Shown in pieces: positions 1 through 8,070 of a stretch of DNA of 64,000 nt. The stretch is from Massilimicrobiota sp. An134 (GTDB taxonomy: Bacteria > Bacillota_I > Bacilli_A > Erysipelotrichales > Coprobacillaceae). The notes under the pieces were generated by a model. The model had not been told where the DNA came from and did no database searches. It worked only from the letters and a program-made list of their open reading frames with translations. The position numbers were made by a program, and so were the translations under genes. The stretch is from positions 1 through 64,000 of the forward strand of contig NZ_NFLH01000006.1 of NCBI RefSeq assembly GCF_002160815.1, read 5' to 3'. Position 1 is the first letter of the stretch; every line of letters begins with the position of its first letter.

Positions 1-80
1 TGTACCCATGCCGAACACAGAAGTTAAGCATCACAGCGGCGAAGATAGTAGGCAACTGCGAAAATAGCACGCTGCCAGTC
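1..80 (+). rRNA. rrf: 5S ribosomal RNA, 3' part
   Basis: The first bases carry the conserved 5S core (CCGAACACAGAAGTTAAGC at about 11-29) and end with the usual CGCTGCCAG near 70-79. The 5' end lies outside the window, so this is the tail of an rRNA operon or a lone 5S gene. A strong terminator follows directly. The 3' boundary is approximate. Confidence 0.93.
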
Positions 81-85
81 CATGT

Positions 86-119
86 GAGGGAATAGTCATT
101 CTATTCCCTCCCTTTTTTT
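86..119 (+). terminator. Terminator of the 5S/rRNA transcript
   Basis: A perfect 10-bp stem, GAGGGAATAG (86-95) with CTATTCCCTC (101-110), closes a 5-nt loop and is followed by a T-run. It is a classic Rho-independent terminator directly after the 5S gene. Confidence 0.93.
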
Positions 120-208
120 ATTCACTTATCTTTCCTTTTGTAGTAAAATGATTATAGGAAAGATATCCTTTATTCTTTGATATAATATTGTTTTAGATTG
201 ATTAAGAA

Positions 209-238
209 GGGAGGATTTAATAATTGTTTACAATTATT
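209..238 (+). promoter_or_regulatory. Shine-Dalgarno separated from its start codon by a hairpin
   Basis: GGGAGGA at 209-215 is a strong ribosome-binding site but has no usable in-frame start at normal spacing. An 8-bp stem, AATAATTG (219-226) with CAATTATT (231-238), sits between it and the flippase start (243/249/252). If folded, the hairpin would bring the site close to the start codon. The stem is AT-only apart from one G-C pair, so its stability is modest. Confidence 0.45.
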
Positions 239-242
239 ATGA

Positions 243-1274
243 GTGCCTATGATGAAAGGAAAGAAAAAATATCTTTTAAATATTGCTGTTATTCTTCTGA
301 TTGGTGGAACAGTTATTTATTTATCTATAGGAAATCAATGGAAACAAGTTGTTGATGCTTTTGCACATGCTAAGATTTCTTGGATTATAGCAATGGCTAT
401 TGTCATGTTTTTATATTATATTTTCGATGCTTTTTCATTGTTATATTTTGGTAGATTTTATAAAAAGGATTATACTTATAAACAATCTTTTATAAATGCT
501 ATTAGTGGAACTTTTTTTAATGGAATAACACCATTTGCAAGTGGTGGACAATTTGCTCAAGTGTATATTTTTAATAAACAAGGGATTGCCCCTACGTATT
601 CTGCAAGTATTTTATTGATGTGTTTTATTTGTTATCAGAGTGTACTTGTTATTTATACGGGTATTGTGTTAATATTTAAATATCAGTATTTTATAGAACG
701 TCCTGCTATATTTAGTTTGGTTGTGCTAGGATTCTTAATTAATTTTGTTGTGATTGCGGCTTTGTTTGGTGGTGCTAAATCTAAAACTTTACAGAATTTT
801 CTAACACATACTATTCTTAAATTTTTAACTAAAATTCGTATTATTAAAGATTATGAATCGACATGTTTTAAAGTTAAAACATATTTATCTGATTTTCGTA
901 ATCAATTAGGACTTTTACAACGTAATAAACCAGTTTTAATACGTTCTTGTATTTGTAATGTTATTAAGTTAACTATTATTTACAGTATGCCTTTTTTTAG
1001 TGCAAAGGCATTAAATTTAGATGTATCATTTTATGATTTTTTTGATTTTATTGGACTTTGTTCATGCATATATTTAATTAATGCATTTTTACCTATTCCT
1101 GGATCAAGTGGTGGTAGTGAAGGTGTTTATCTTTTACTATTTAGTTTTTTAGGACCAGTAGGTGTGTCTTCTTCTATGTTCTTATGGCGCTTTATGTCAT
1201 ATTATATGGGACTTATTATAGGAGCATTAGTTTTTTCTCTTGATAAAGAAATAAATCGAACGAGATTGGAGTAA
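243..1274 (+). CDS. Flippase-like integral membrane protein (LPG synthase TM / YbhN family)
   Basis: A 343-residue polytopic membrane protein with about eight hydrophobic segments. It matches the lysylphosphatidylglycerol synthetase TM-domain family (UPF0104/YbhN type), including the conserved NAFLPIPGSSGGSEG stretch near residues 280-295. It lacks the C-terminal MprF synthase domain. In this family such stand-alone proteins are thought to move lipids across the membrane; the substrate here is inferred from the glycosyltransferase gene 4 nt downstream. The reading frame opens with GTG at 243, but ATG at 249 or 252 is more likely the start. The only good Shine-Dalgarno (209-215) is far upstream, separated by a hairpin. 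Confidence 0.82.
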   Translation: MPMMKGKKKYLLNIAVILLIGGTVIYLSIGNQWKQVVDAFAHAKISWIIAMAIVMFLYYIFDAFSLLYFGRFYKKDYTYKQSFINAISGTFFNGITPFASGGQFAQVYIFNKQGIAPTYSASILLMCFICYQSVLVIYTGIVLIFKYQYFIERPAIFSLVVLGFLINFVVIAALFGGAKSKTLQNFLTHTILKFLTKIRIIKDYESTCFKVKTYLSDFRNQLGLLQRNKPVLIRSCICNVIKLTIIYSMPFFSAKALNLDVSFYDFFDFIGLCSCIYLINAFLPIPGSSGGSEGVYLLLFSFLGPVGVSSSMFLWRFMSYYMGLIIGALVFSLDKEINRTRLE

Positions 1275-1278
1275 TTTT

Positions 1279-3264
1279 ATGAATATAGCTTTATTTAGTG
1301 ATACTTATTTACCCGATATTAATGGTGTAGCGACATCTACACATATTCTAAAAAAAGAATTAAAAAAACATGGGCATCATGTTTTAGTTGTGACAACTAT
1401 ATTACCTCATAATAGTGATTATATTGATGAGGATGATGGAGTATTACGTTTGCCTGGTATTGATTTAAAAAAATTATATGGTTATCGTGCATCCAATATC
1501 TATTCTTTTAAAGGTATGAAAGAATTGAAAGAATTCCAGCCTGATATTATTCATATTCAGACAGAATTTGGGATAGGTATTTTTGGGAAGATAGCTGGTG
1601 AAATTTTAAACATTCCAGTTTGTTATACTTATCATACAATGTGGGCTGATTATTCTCATTATATTACGCCTGGGAATTTAAAAGCTGTGGATCAGGCGGC
1701 TAAAAAAATTATTGAAAAAATTTCTAAGATATATGGAAATAGCTGTTCTGAGCTTATTGTACCTTCACAAAAGACAGCTGATGCATTGAGAAAATATGGT
1801 ATTTCTAATTCTATTCATGTGATTCCAACTGGTTTGGAACTAGAGGCATTTGCATTAGAAAATAAAAATCAAGGTTTAGTGGATCAGATTTTGCAGGAAT
1901 ATCATTTACAGGATAAGTTTGTTGTTATTTTTTTAGGTAGAATTGCTCCTGAGAAAAGTATTGAAATTTTAATAGATGCAATGTCTGATATTGTGAAAAA
2001 AGAAGATAAGATATGTCTTATGATTGTTGGCGGTGGGCCACAACTTGAAGAATTAAAAACTTTGGTTCATCAAAAAGGATTAGAAAGTCATATATTCTTT
2101 ACAGGACCAAAAGAGAGTGAGTATGTCCCTTCGTTTTATCATGCAGCACAATTATTTGTTTCGGCATCAGTAACGGAAACACAGGGGCTGACTTTTATTG
2201 AGGCTATGGCTAGTGGGTTACCTGTTTTAGCAAGATATGACAAAAATCTGGATGGTGTTATTGTCGATGGTCATAATGGTTATTTCTTTAAAGACCAACA
2301 AGATTTAGTTGAGAAAATTATTCATATGTATCATTCTGATTTAACACAACTTTCTACTTGTGCGAGAAACGATGCACAAAAATATAGTAGTGAGAATTTT
2401 TATCAGCATATTCTACGTACATATGAACAGGCATTAGCAAAACATCATTATTGTTATAAAGTTGTTTCTATTACTCCTGAAAATAATCATCTATACACTG
2501 TTGCTTTTCAATTTGATCATCATCAAATTCTATTGAGTCTATCTGGACAGGTTATTGAACGTTATGGCTTATCTGTTGGACAAGTTGTAGATAGAGAAGA
2601 ACTAGATGCTTTAAAAGATCAGGAACAAGTTTCTAAAGCTTATAAATTGGCATTAAAGTATTTAACATATAAAGATTATACTTATGCGAAAATGCAAAAG
2701 AAACTTATGGATAAAGGAGATTTTGATGATATTCAAGTAGAGATGACAATGGATTTATTGATGCAAAAAAATCTTATTGATGATGCTGAATACACTAGAA
2801 ACTATTTTCAAAAGGCAAAACGATTGGGAATGGGAATGAACAAAATTATTTATCATCTCAAAAAAGAAGGTGTTTCACCATTTATCATTGATGAGTATTT
2901 GGAAGAATATTCCCAAGATTTGGAATATGATAAAGCTGTGGAGTTGGTACAAAAACTTTATAATGAAAATACCACAAGACCACAATACGCATTAATACAA
3001 AATATTAGAAATAAATTGTTTAATAAAGGTTTTTCACAAGATGTAGTGGAAAGAGCCATTGAAAATTTTGATTTTTCAATACCTAAAGAACATACTATGA
3101 ATTTACTGACAAAAGAATATTATCGTGTATATAATCGTTATAAAAATAGATATCAATCTCATATTCTTAAAAGTAAAATTATTACTTTTTTAGTTCAAAA
3201 AGGCTATGAATATGATGATGTTATGGAAATTATTCAACAATTATGGGAGGACACAAATGATTAA
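1279..3264 (+). CDS. Fusion of a family 4 glycosyltransferase with a RecX regulatory protein
   Basis: A single 661-residue frame. Residues 1 to about 390 are a complete GT4 glycosyltransferase (N-terminal SDTYLPDINGVATS, donor-binding GRIAPEKSIEILI, and an E-x7-E-type region around ETQGLTFIEAMASGLPV), most like monoglycosyl-diacylglycerol synthases. Residues about 393-661 look like a full-length RecX (basic start, VERYGL-type strand, then the three-helix repeats ALKYLTYKDYTYAKMQKKL, MDLLMQKNLIDDAEYT and further repeats). RecX modulates RecA filaments; the glycosyltransferase works at the membrane. No stop codon, frameshift or internal ribosome-binding site is visible at the junction. The next gene overlaps its end by 8 nt. 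Confidence 0.85.
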   Translation: MNIALFSDTYLPDINGVATSTHILKKELKKHGHHVLVVTTILPHNSDYIDEDDGVLRLPGIDLKKLYGYRASNIYSFKGMKELKEFQPDIIHIQTEFGIGIFGKIAGEILNIPVCYTYHTMWADYSHYITPGNLKAVDQAAKKIIEKISKIYGNSCSELIVPSQKTADALRKYGISNSIHVIPTGLELEAFALENKNQGLVDQILQEYHLQDKFVVIFLGRIAPEKSIEILIDAMSDIVKKEDKICLMIVGGGPQLEELKTLVHQKGLESHIFFTGPKESEYVPSFYHAAQLFVSASVTETQGLTFIEAMASGLPVLARYDKNLDGVIVDGHNGYFFKDQQDLVEKIIHMYHSDLTQLSTCARNDAQKYSSENFYQHILRTYEQALAKHHYCYKVVSITPENNHLYTVAFQFDHHQILLSLSGQVIERYGLSVGQVVDREELDALKDQEQVSKAYKLALKYLTYKDYTYAKMQKKLMDKGDFDDIQVEMTMDLLMQKNLIDDAEYTRNYFQKAKRLGMGMNKIIYHLKKEGVSPFIIDEYLEEYSQDLEYDKAVELVQKLYNENTTRPQYALIQNIRNKLFNKGFSQDVVERAIENFDFSIPKEHTMNLLTKEYYRVYNRYKNRYQSHILKSKIITFLVQKGYEYDDVMEIIQQLWEDTND

Positions 3265-4204
3265 AATTAAAGATATGAAATGTGGTGACGATAATGTGGA
3301 ATTTACAGCAATGATTTCACATGTCACTTTAGGAAAAACAAATGGTGCTCATAAAAGTAATTACTTGAGTATTGTTTTTCAAGATGATACTGGGACAATT
3401 GATGCCAAGTTATGGAATGCCAGTCAGGAACATATTGAATCTTTAAAAACAGGTGCTGTTGTAAGAGCAAAAGGTGATATTATTAAATATAGCGATGATC
3501 GTCAAATGAAGCTTATATCTATTGATGATGTTTCATATCAACGTTCACAACAAATTCAGTTTTTGGTTAAGGCACCAATGGATAGTGAAATGATGATGAA
3601 AGAATTAAAACAATATATTCAGCGTATTTCTAATACAAAATTATATGTTTTAACGAAACATCTTTTTGAAAATAATTTTGAAAAACTTAAAGTTTATCCT
3701 GCTGCCAGTAAAAATCATCACGAATTTGTATCTGGTTTAGCTTTTCACACATTGTCTATGTTAAGAGTAGCTGATGCTTTAATGAATGTTTATCCTGAAT
3801 TAAATGCTGATTTGTTATATTCTGGTATTTTGCTTCATGACATTGGAAAAACAGTTGAATTAAGTGGACCAGTTGTTCCAAGCTATACATTTGAAGGACA
3901 GATGTTAGGACATATCTCTATTGCACAATCCATGGTTTATGCTGCAGCACAGGAGCTTCATATTGAAGGTGAAGAAGTCACATTATTACAACATATGATC
4001 TTATCTCATCATGGGAAAAATGAATATGGTTCACCAGTACTTCCACAAATTAGAGAAGCAGAAATGTTGCATATGATTGATAATATGGATGCCAGAATGA
4101 ATATGTTTAATAAAGCTTTAGATACATTGGAATCTGGAGAAACTTCAAAACGTATTTTTTCATTAGAGAATAGAACGATTTATAAACCAAAAATGTATGA
4201 ATAA
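3257..4204 (+). CDS. yhaM: 3'-5' exoribonuclease YhaM family (OB fold plus HD domain)
   Basis: 315 residues, matching the length of Bacillus YhaM (about 314). The N-terminal OB fold binds nucleic acid (FQDDTGTIDAKLWNAS, roughly 50-65). The HD phosphohydrolase domain shows HHEFVSGLAFHT, LLHDIGK and LSHHGKNEYGSP, the metal-binding histidines and aspartate. It trims RNA 3' ends. ATG 3257 was chosen over the upstream in-frame ATGs because GGGAGG lies just before it and it gives the family length. It overlaps the glycosyltransferase-RecX gene by 8 nt, so the two are translationally linked. Confidence 0.92.
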   Translation: MIKIKDMKCGDDNVEFTAMISHVTLGKTNGAHKSNYLSIVFQDDTGTIDAKLWNASQEHIESLKTGAVVRAKGDIIKYSDDRQMKLISIDDVSYQRSQQIQFLVKAPMDSEMMMKELKQYIQRISNTKLYVLTKHLFENNFEKLKVYPAASKNHHEFVSGLAFHTLSMLRVADALMNVYPELNADLLYSGILLHDIGKTVELSGPVVPSYTFEGQMLGHISIAQSMVYAAAQELHIEGEEVTLLQHMILSHHGKNEYGSPVLPQIREAEMLHMIDNMDARMNMFNKALDTLESGETSKRIFSLENRTIYKPKMYE

Positions 4205-4244
4205 AAAAGAATTTATAAGTTTAATCACTTATAAATTCTTTTTT
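4203..4244. terminator. Bidirectional terminator between yhaM and the minus-strand glycosyltransferase
   Basis: An 18-bp near-perfect stem, left arm 4203-4220 and right arm 4227-4244, with a 6-nt loop, A-run on the left and T-run on the right. It serves both convergent genes and overlaps the stop region of the minus-strand gene. Confidence 0.9.
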
Positions 4245-5260
4245 TTAGCAATATCGAGATAAAATTCTTTCCACATTTCTTTAACATGTTCTTTAGAATA
4301 ATATTGACTGATTTCATATGAATAGTTTTGATATTGAGAATAGAACTGAGGATCATTTTTCAGTTTTAAAATATTTTTGATAAATCCTTCGTTGTCATCA
4401 GCAACAAGATATTTTTGAAATAAAATATCTTGATAAAGCTCTAAATTTCTTAATAGAAGCGGTTTTTGACTATTAATGGCTTCTAGGATAGACATTGGAA
4501 AAAGTTCGTTATATGAGGGCATAAATAGTATATCAGCCATATTATAGATGTCATTCATTGATTCACGAGGAACGATACCGATAAAATGAACATTATGAGG
4601 TGGGTTTTCATATATTTCCTTGAGTTCTTCATAACCATCAGTAATTTTTCCAAAAGAAAATCCACCGGCCCAAACGAAAGTTATATCAGGTAATTTTTTA
4701 GCAACTTCAATAAAATCTTTGACACCTTTTCGTGTTTGAACTTGTCCAACTCCTAATACAACAAAAGCATTTTCATCAATATGATATTGAGATCTCGTTT
4801 GTTGAATATGTTCTTTTTCCTGTTTATAGAAAGTTTCTTTAGATACAAAATTAGGAATATATTTAATTTTATGTTCATCAATTCCAAAACGTACCAAATC
4901 CTTTATAAAGATAGGATTAACAACAATCAGATAATCAGCAGTATTATAAAAATGAGTAATGTATTTTTTGAATACTGTTAAAGCTGAATGAGGTAATTGG
5001 ATACTTCCATCTAATGTATCTGGTAAGAAATGAACATAAGCAACATTAATACCTTTGTTTCTTTTCATTTTCATGAGATACTGAGGTAAAATTGTATGAC
5101 AATGGATAATATCGGCAGGTTTGGAATCATTAATCACAACATCAAAATAATCACTTAACTCGTTTTTAACTAAAGCAACTTGTTCAAGATAAGCACTCCC
5201 CACACCTTGACCACGAACTTTATCAGCATTCGATAACATATTAATTCTTATTTTATGCAT
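4229..5260 (-). CDS. Family 4 glycosyltransferase, probable diglycosyl-diacylglycerol synthase type
   Basis: 343 residues with a two-domain GT-B layout. The C-terminal half carries GVGQVQTRKGVKDFIEVA (donor-domain start) and MPSYNELFPMSILEAINSQKPLLLRN (the E-x7-E-like motif; here ELFPMSILEA). It resembles second-step enzymes that extend monoglycosyl- to diglycosyl-diacylglycerol (alDGS/CpoA type). That function is inferred from similarity and from the convergent first-step-type gene and flippase nearby. AAGGAG precedes ATG 5260. Other acceptors, such as exopolysaccharide, cannot be excluded. Confidence 0.75.
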   Translation of the reverse strand: MHKIRINMLSNADKVRGQGVGSAYLEQVALVKNELSDYFDVVINDSKPADIIHCHTILPQYLMKMKRNKGINVAYVHFLPDTLDGSIQLPHSALTVFKKYITHFYNTADYLIVVNPIFIKDLVRFGIDEHKIKYIPNFVSKETFYKQEKEHIQQTRSQYHIDENAFVVLGVGQVQTRKGVKDFIEVAKKLPDITFVWAGGFSFGKITDGYEELKEIYENPPHNVHFIGIVPRESMNDIYNMADILFMPSYNELFPMSILEAINSQKPLLLRNLELYQDILFQKYLVADDNEGFIKNILKLKNDPQFYSQYQNYSYEISQYYSKEHVKEMWKEFYLDIAKKKNL

Positions 5261-5304
5261 AATCTTCTCCTTTTTGATAATTTTCTACTCAATATAAAAA
5301 CACA

Positions 5305-5330
5305 AAACAAGAGTTATCAAACTCTTGTTT
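5305..5330 (-). terminator. Terminator of the hit gene
   Basis: An 11-bp stem, AAACAAGAGTT (5305-5315) with AACTCTTGTTT (5320-5330). On the minus strand it is followed by a T-rich tract. It lies between hit and the glycosyltransferase gene, giving each its own transcript end. Confidence 0.75.
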
Positions 5331-5333
5331 CTC

Positions 5334-5738
5334 TTATTTTGTTATTTTTTGATAAATATCATCTAAATTCACATCTTGGCTGCGATCTTGATAGTGAGCT
5401 TGAAAACCATCATCGCGATTGTAACGTGGAATAATATGAATATGAAAATGATGTACAGTTTGACCTGCAACTTCATTCATATTTGTTATTATATTAAAAC
5501 CTTTTGCATGAAGCTGATTTTGAAGCTGTAATGCGACCTTTTGAACAACTTCCATCATATGTGCTAAAGTTTGGCTGTCAACTTCTAAAATGTGAGCATA
5601 ATGATTTTTAGGAATAACAAGTGTATGTCCATCAGTTGTTTGGCTTAAATCAAGGAAAGCCATACAAATATCATCTTCATAGATAATTTTACCAGGAATT
5701 TCATGATTGGCAATCTTACAAAAAATACAGTTATCCAT
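5334..5738 (-). CDS. hit: HIT family nucleotide hydrolase
   Basis: 134 residues, typical of the Hint branch. The zinc-type cysteines CIFCKI open the protein and the histidine triad is HHFHIHIIPR near residues 94-103. Family members hydrolyse phosphoramidates such as AMP-lysine; a precise cellular role is not known. AGGAGG lies just before the ATG at 5738. The gene is followed by its own terminator. Confidence 0.95.
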   Translation of the reverse strand: MDNCIFCKIANHEIPGKIIYEDDICMAFLDLSQTTDGHTLVIPKNHYAHILEVDSQTLAHMMEVVQKVALQLQNQLHAKGFNIITNMNEVAGQTVHHFHIHIIPRYNRDDGFQAHYQDRSQDVNLDDIYQKITK

Positions 5739-5768
5739 TTTTCATACCTCCTATATTTCATTTTACAA

Positions 5769-5798
5769 TAAAAAAGGAATAAGGAAAAGCCTTATTCC
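5769..5798 (-). terminator. Terminator of the foldase lipoprotein operon
   Basis: Stem GGAATAAGG (5776-5784) with CCTTATTCC (5790-5798). On the minus strand it is followed by a T-run (plus-strand A-run at 5769-5775). It overlaps the stop codon of the second foldase gene. Confidence 0.85.
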
Positions 5799-6649
5799 AA
5801 ATAATTATCAGAAATCTCTTTAATTTCTGTTTTTAATAAATCATCGTGAACTTCAAAATGATATTTCTTTAAATAAGCTCCTTCGGCTTTTTCTTGAACC
5901 TCTCCATCACTAGCAAGTGCTGAAACGATGCCATCCGTATTTTTATGAGCAGTATCATATAGATAAACAACAGCATAATTATCATCACTTAATTTAATAG
6001 CTTGACTGTAAACACCATCTTTTTCTACTTTATTAAGATCAGATAATTTATCTTTTAAATTATCGTCTAAAGAAGAATTTTTTGTGACAACGCCTGCATC
6101 TTCACCGTCACTGCCATAATCTTCTAATAATTGATCAAAAGCTTTTTCATCAGTTGATTTTTCAATGATTTCTAGCGCTTCAGATTCTTTTTCTACAACA
6201 ATTTTTTTCATGCTGCAAACCTGATATTCTGCAATTAAATCATCTAAATGTTCTTCAATATATTTTTGACGTAATAATTCTTGTTTAACTTCAGGAATCA
6301 AAGATTCATTTAAATAATCTTCTTTTGATTCATAACCAAGATTCTGAGCATATTTTTCTAAATCTCCATCAGCATATTCTGCATATTCATCTTCTCTTTG
6401 TTGTACGAGTTTATCAATTTCTTCTTGATCAGTAATTTCTTTATCAGCAATATTATCAAGAATAGTTGTGACAATTTCTTGAGCACCATAATTATCTAAT
6501 AAATATTCAAAATAATCTTGTTTTGTAATATCTAATTGACTTCCACTCATAAGTGAATCTTGAGCATCAGAAACTTGAACACTATAACTTGAAGAAGAAC
6601 AACCATACAATAAACTACCGCATAATAACAACATGATTAGTTTTTTCAT
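5792..6649 (-). CDS. PrsA-like peptidyl-prolyl isomerase lipoprotein (second copy)
   Basis: 285 residues with a lipoprotein signal peptide: MKKLIMLLLCGSLLYGC with lipobox LYGC, Cys at about residue 17. Then comes a SurA/PrsA-type helical N-domain rich in acidic residues and a parvulin-like stretch (about 145-235: MKKIVVEKESEALEII to YAVVYLYD). PrsA proteins fold exported proteins at the outer membrane face. The parvulin domain is short and lacks clear catalytic signature residues, so it may be a chaperone only. Its start overlaps the stop of the upstream paralogue by 1 nt (TAATG). Confidence 0.78.
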   Translation of the reverse strand: MKKLIMLLLCGSLLYGCSSSSYSVQVSDAQDSLMSGSQLDITKQDYFEYLLDNYGAQEIVTTILDNIADKEITDQEEIDKLVQQREDEYAEYADGDLEKYAQNLGYESKEDYLNESLIPEVKQELLRQKYIEEHLDDLIAEYQVCSMKKIVVEKESEALEIIEKSTDEKAFDQLLEDYGSDGEDAGVVTKNSSLDDNLKDKLSDLNKVEKDGVYSQAIKLSDDNYAVVYLYDTAHKNTDGIVSALASDGEVQEKAEGAYLKKYHFEVHDDLLKTEIKEISDNYLE

Positions 6650-7626
6650 TATGAGTTCTCCTTTCTTAAATCATTGCGAATATCTAAATTCTCATCAACA
6701 ATATCTTGAATAGTCTGTTTAATTGTATCATCATGGTAATTGATTTCATAAGTGTTAAAAGCAAGATAAACCATATAATCATCATAAGTTAATAATGGTG
6801 AATCAACATCAACAGTTTTTAATTCTTTTTTAATTGATTCTTGATCTGTACTTGTACATTTTACAAAATAAACTCCATCTGATCCCTGAATAGCTTCACT
6901 GACTTCTCCTTCTTTTAGTGTTCTGGCAGCAGTCTGCACTTCTTCACCATAGGTACTTGATAAATCCGTATTAGCATCAATAATACCAAGACTTCCTTTT
7001 GCGCTTTTTGTATTTTCATCATTAGAATAATCATAGGCGATATCTTCAAAACTCTTATTTGTTTTTAATAAAGATTGAACTTCCTTTAATTTGTCATTTT
7101 CTTCATTAGTTGGATTTTCTGGATCGCTCATAGATACTTTAATGATATGAACCATACGAGGAGAAGCTTGTTGATAATAATCTTCAAAGACTTCATCAAA
7201 ATGATCATTAATATAATCTTTCAAGAATTCTGCATATTGTAAAGATTGAATCAAAGAATCTCTATATTCATCTAAATCTTCTACACCTGATGCTTCTAAA
7301 GCGCTTTGTAATTCTTCTTCAGCGCTATCTCCATATTGATTTTGATAGTTTGTTTCAATGTTTTTAACAATTTCATCAGCATTTTCTTCCATGTCATCGT
7401 TGGCTGGAAAATTATTACGAATAAGCTGGTCTAATACATACGAAAATAAAGCTTGCTTACCTTGAGTAGATGAAGCTAAATCCTGATATAAATCATCAGC
7501 TAGAAGACTGACATCATCAATTGAAGCAACAACATCTTTACCATCTTTCTGGACTGTTTTTGAACTACAACCACTGAGTAATAGAATGCTTGCAAGTGCC
7601 AAACTTATAAGCTTTTTTTGTTTCAT
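6649..7626 (-). CDS. prsA: PrsA-like foldase lipoprotein with parvulin domain (first copy)
   Basis: 325 residues. The signal peptide MKQKKLISLALASILLLSGC carries lipobox LSGC. A helical N-domain is followed by a canonical parvulin region (about 155-270: PRMVHIIKV, FEDIAYDYSND, KGSLGII, GEVSEAIQGSDGVYFVK). It should assist folding of secreted proteins outside the membrane. ATG 7626 was chosen because AAGGAGG lies directly upstream and the lipoprotein signal starts there. It is first in a two-gene operon with a shorter paralogue. Confidence 0.9.
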   Translation of the reverse strand: MKQKKLISLALASILLLSGCSSKTVQKDGKDVVASIDDVSLLADDLYQDLASSTQGKQALFSYVLDQLIRNNFPANDDMEENADEIVKNIETNYQNQYGDSAEEELQSALEASGVEDLDEYRDSLIQSLQYAEFLKDYINDHFDEVFEDYYQQASPRMVHIIKVSMSDPENPTNEENDKLKEVQSLLKTNKSFEDIAYDYSNDENTKSAKGSLGIIDANTDLSSTYGEEVQTAARTLKEGEVSEAIQGSDGVYFVKCTSTDQESIKKELKTVDVDSPLLTYDDYMVYLAFNTYEINYHDDTIKQTIQDIVDENLDIRNDLRKENS

Positions 7627-7749
7627 AAGAACCTCCTTAGTATAAACAATATTATTATACACAATCTTTAGATTTTTTCAACTTTTGTAGGCAAGAACAC
7701 AAAATTTACGATGATTTTACCATAATATATAGTGTGTATAGGAGGAATC

Positions 7750-7857
7750 ATGATGGTAGAAAATTCGAATTGTTTTCATAGTGAGATTACGATAGCTTTA
7801 TTTATTTTATTAATCATCTTATTTTTAATCAATATAAAGGGGGAATGGATATGTTAG
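7750..7857 (+). CDS. Tiny single-pass membrane protein (35 residues)
   Basis: A 35-residue frame too short for usual callers: MMVENSNCFHSEITIALF opens it, then a hydrophobic helix of about 16 residues and IKGEWIC. GGAGG (7741-7745) lies 4 nt before the ATG. It overlaps the next tiny gene by 7 nt and the pair shares a terminator, which argues that both are real. I do not recognise the family; by context it is related to the neighbouring YjcZ-like peptide. Confidence 0.6.
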   Translation: MMVENSNCFHSEITIALFILLIILFLINIKGEWIC

Positions 7858-7928
7858 CACATCAAGGGTCTTTTACACTCATTTTAGTTTTATTTATTTT
7901 ATTGGTTATTATTTGTGGAATCTGCTAA
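7851..7928 (+). CDS. YjcZ-like tiny transmembrane protein (25 residues)
   Basis: A 25-residue frame (MLAHQGSFTLILVLFILLVI then ICGIC). The F-x-L-I-L-V-L-F-I-L-L-V-I-I core is the hallmark of the YjcZ/tiny-TM family found in spore-forming Bacillota, several members of which are linked to sporulation. GGGGG at 7839-7843 is the ribosome-binding site. It overlaps the upstream tiny gene by 7 nt and is followed by a terminator at 7939. Confidence 0.65.
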   Translation: MLAHQGSFTLILVLFILLVIICGIC

Positions 7929-7938
7929 CGCAGTGATA

Positions 7939-7969
7939 AGACAGCAAAATCAATCTGCTGTCTTTTTTT
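7939..7969 (+). terminator. Terminator of the tiny membrane protein pair
   Basis: Perfect 8-bp stem AGACAGCA (7939-7946) with TGCTGTCT (7956-7963), then a T-run. It isolates the small-protein transcript from the suf operon. Confidence 0.88.
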
Positions 7970-8033
7970 AGAAAGTTTTTTTCAAAAATGGGATATAATA
8001 AATTTAATTATCGTATTGCTTGACTGAACAGGC

Positions 8034-8047
8034 ATTTTACGTAAAAT
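8034..8047. promoter_or_regulatory. Palindrome in the suf operon leader
   Basis: ATTTTACGTAAAAT is a perfect 14-bp palindrome between a TATAAT box (7994-7999) and the sufC ribosome-binding site. It lies in the 5' UTR and could be an operator for an iron or redox regulator, but it matches no consensus I can name with confidence. Confidence 0.35.
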
Positions 8048-8070
8048 ATATCTTCGAAAGGGGCGATTTT

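Noticed and set aside
4781-4981. 66-codon plus-strand frame inside the glycosyltransferase gene
   Set aside because: Antisense shadow of a well-supported gene, with no ribosome-binding site.
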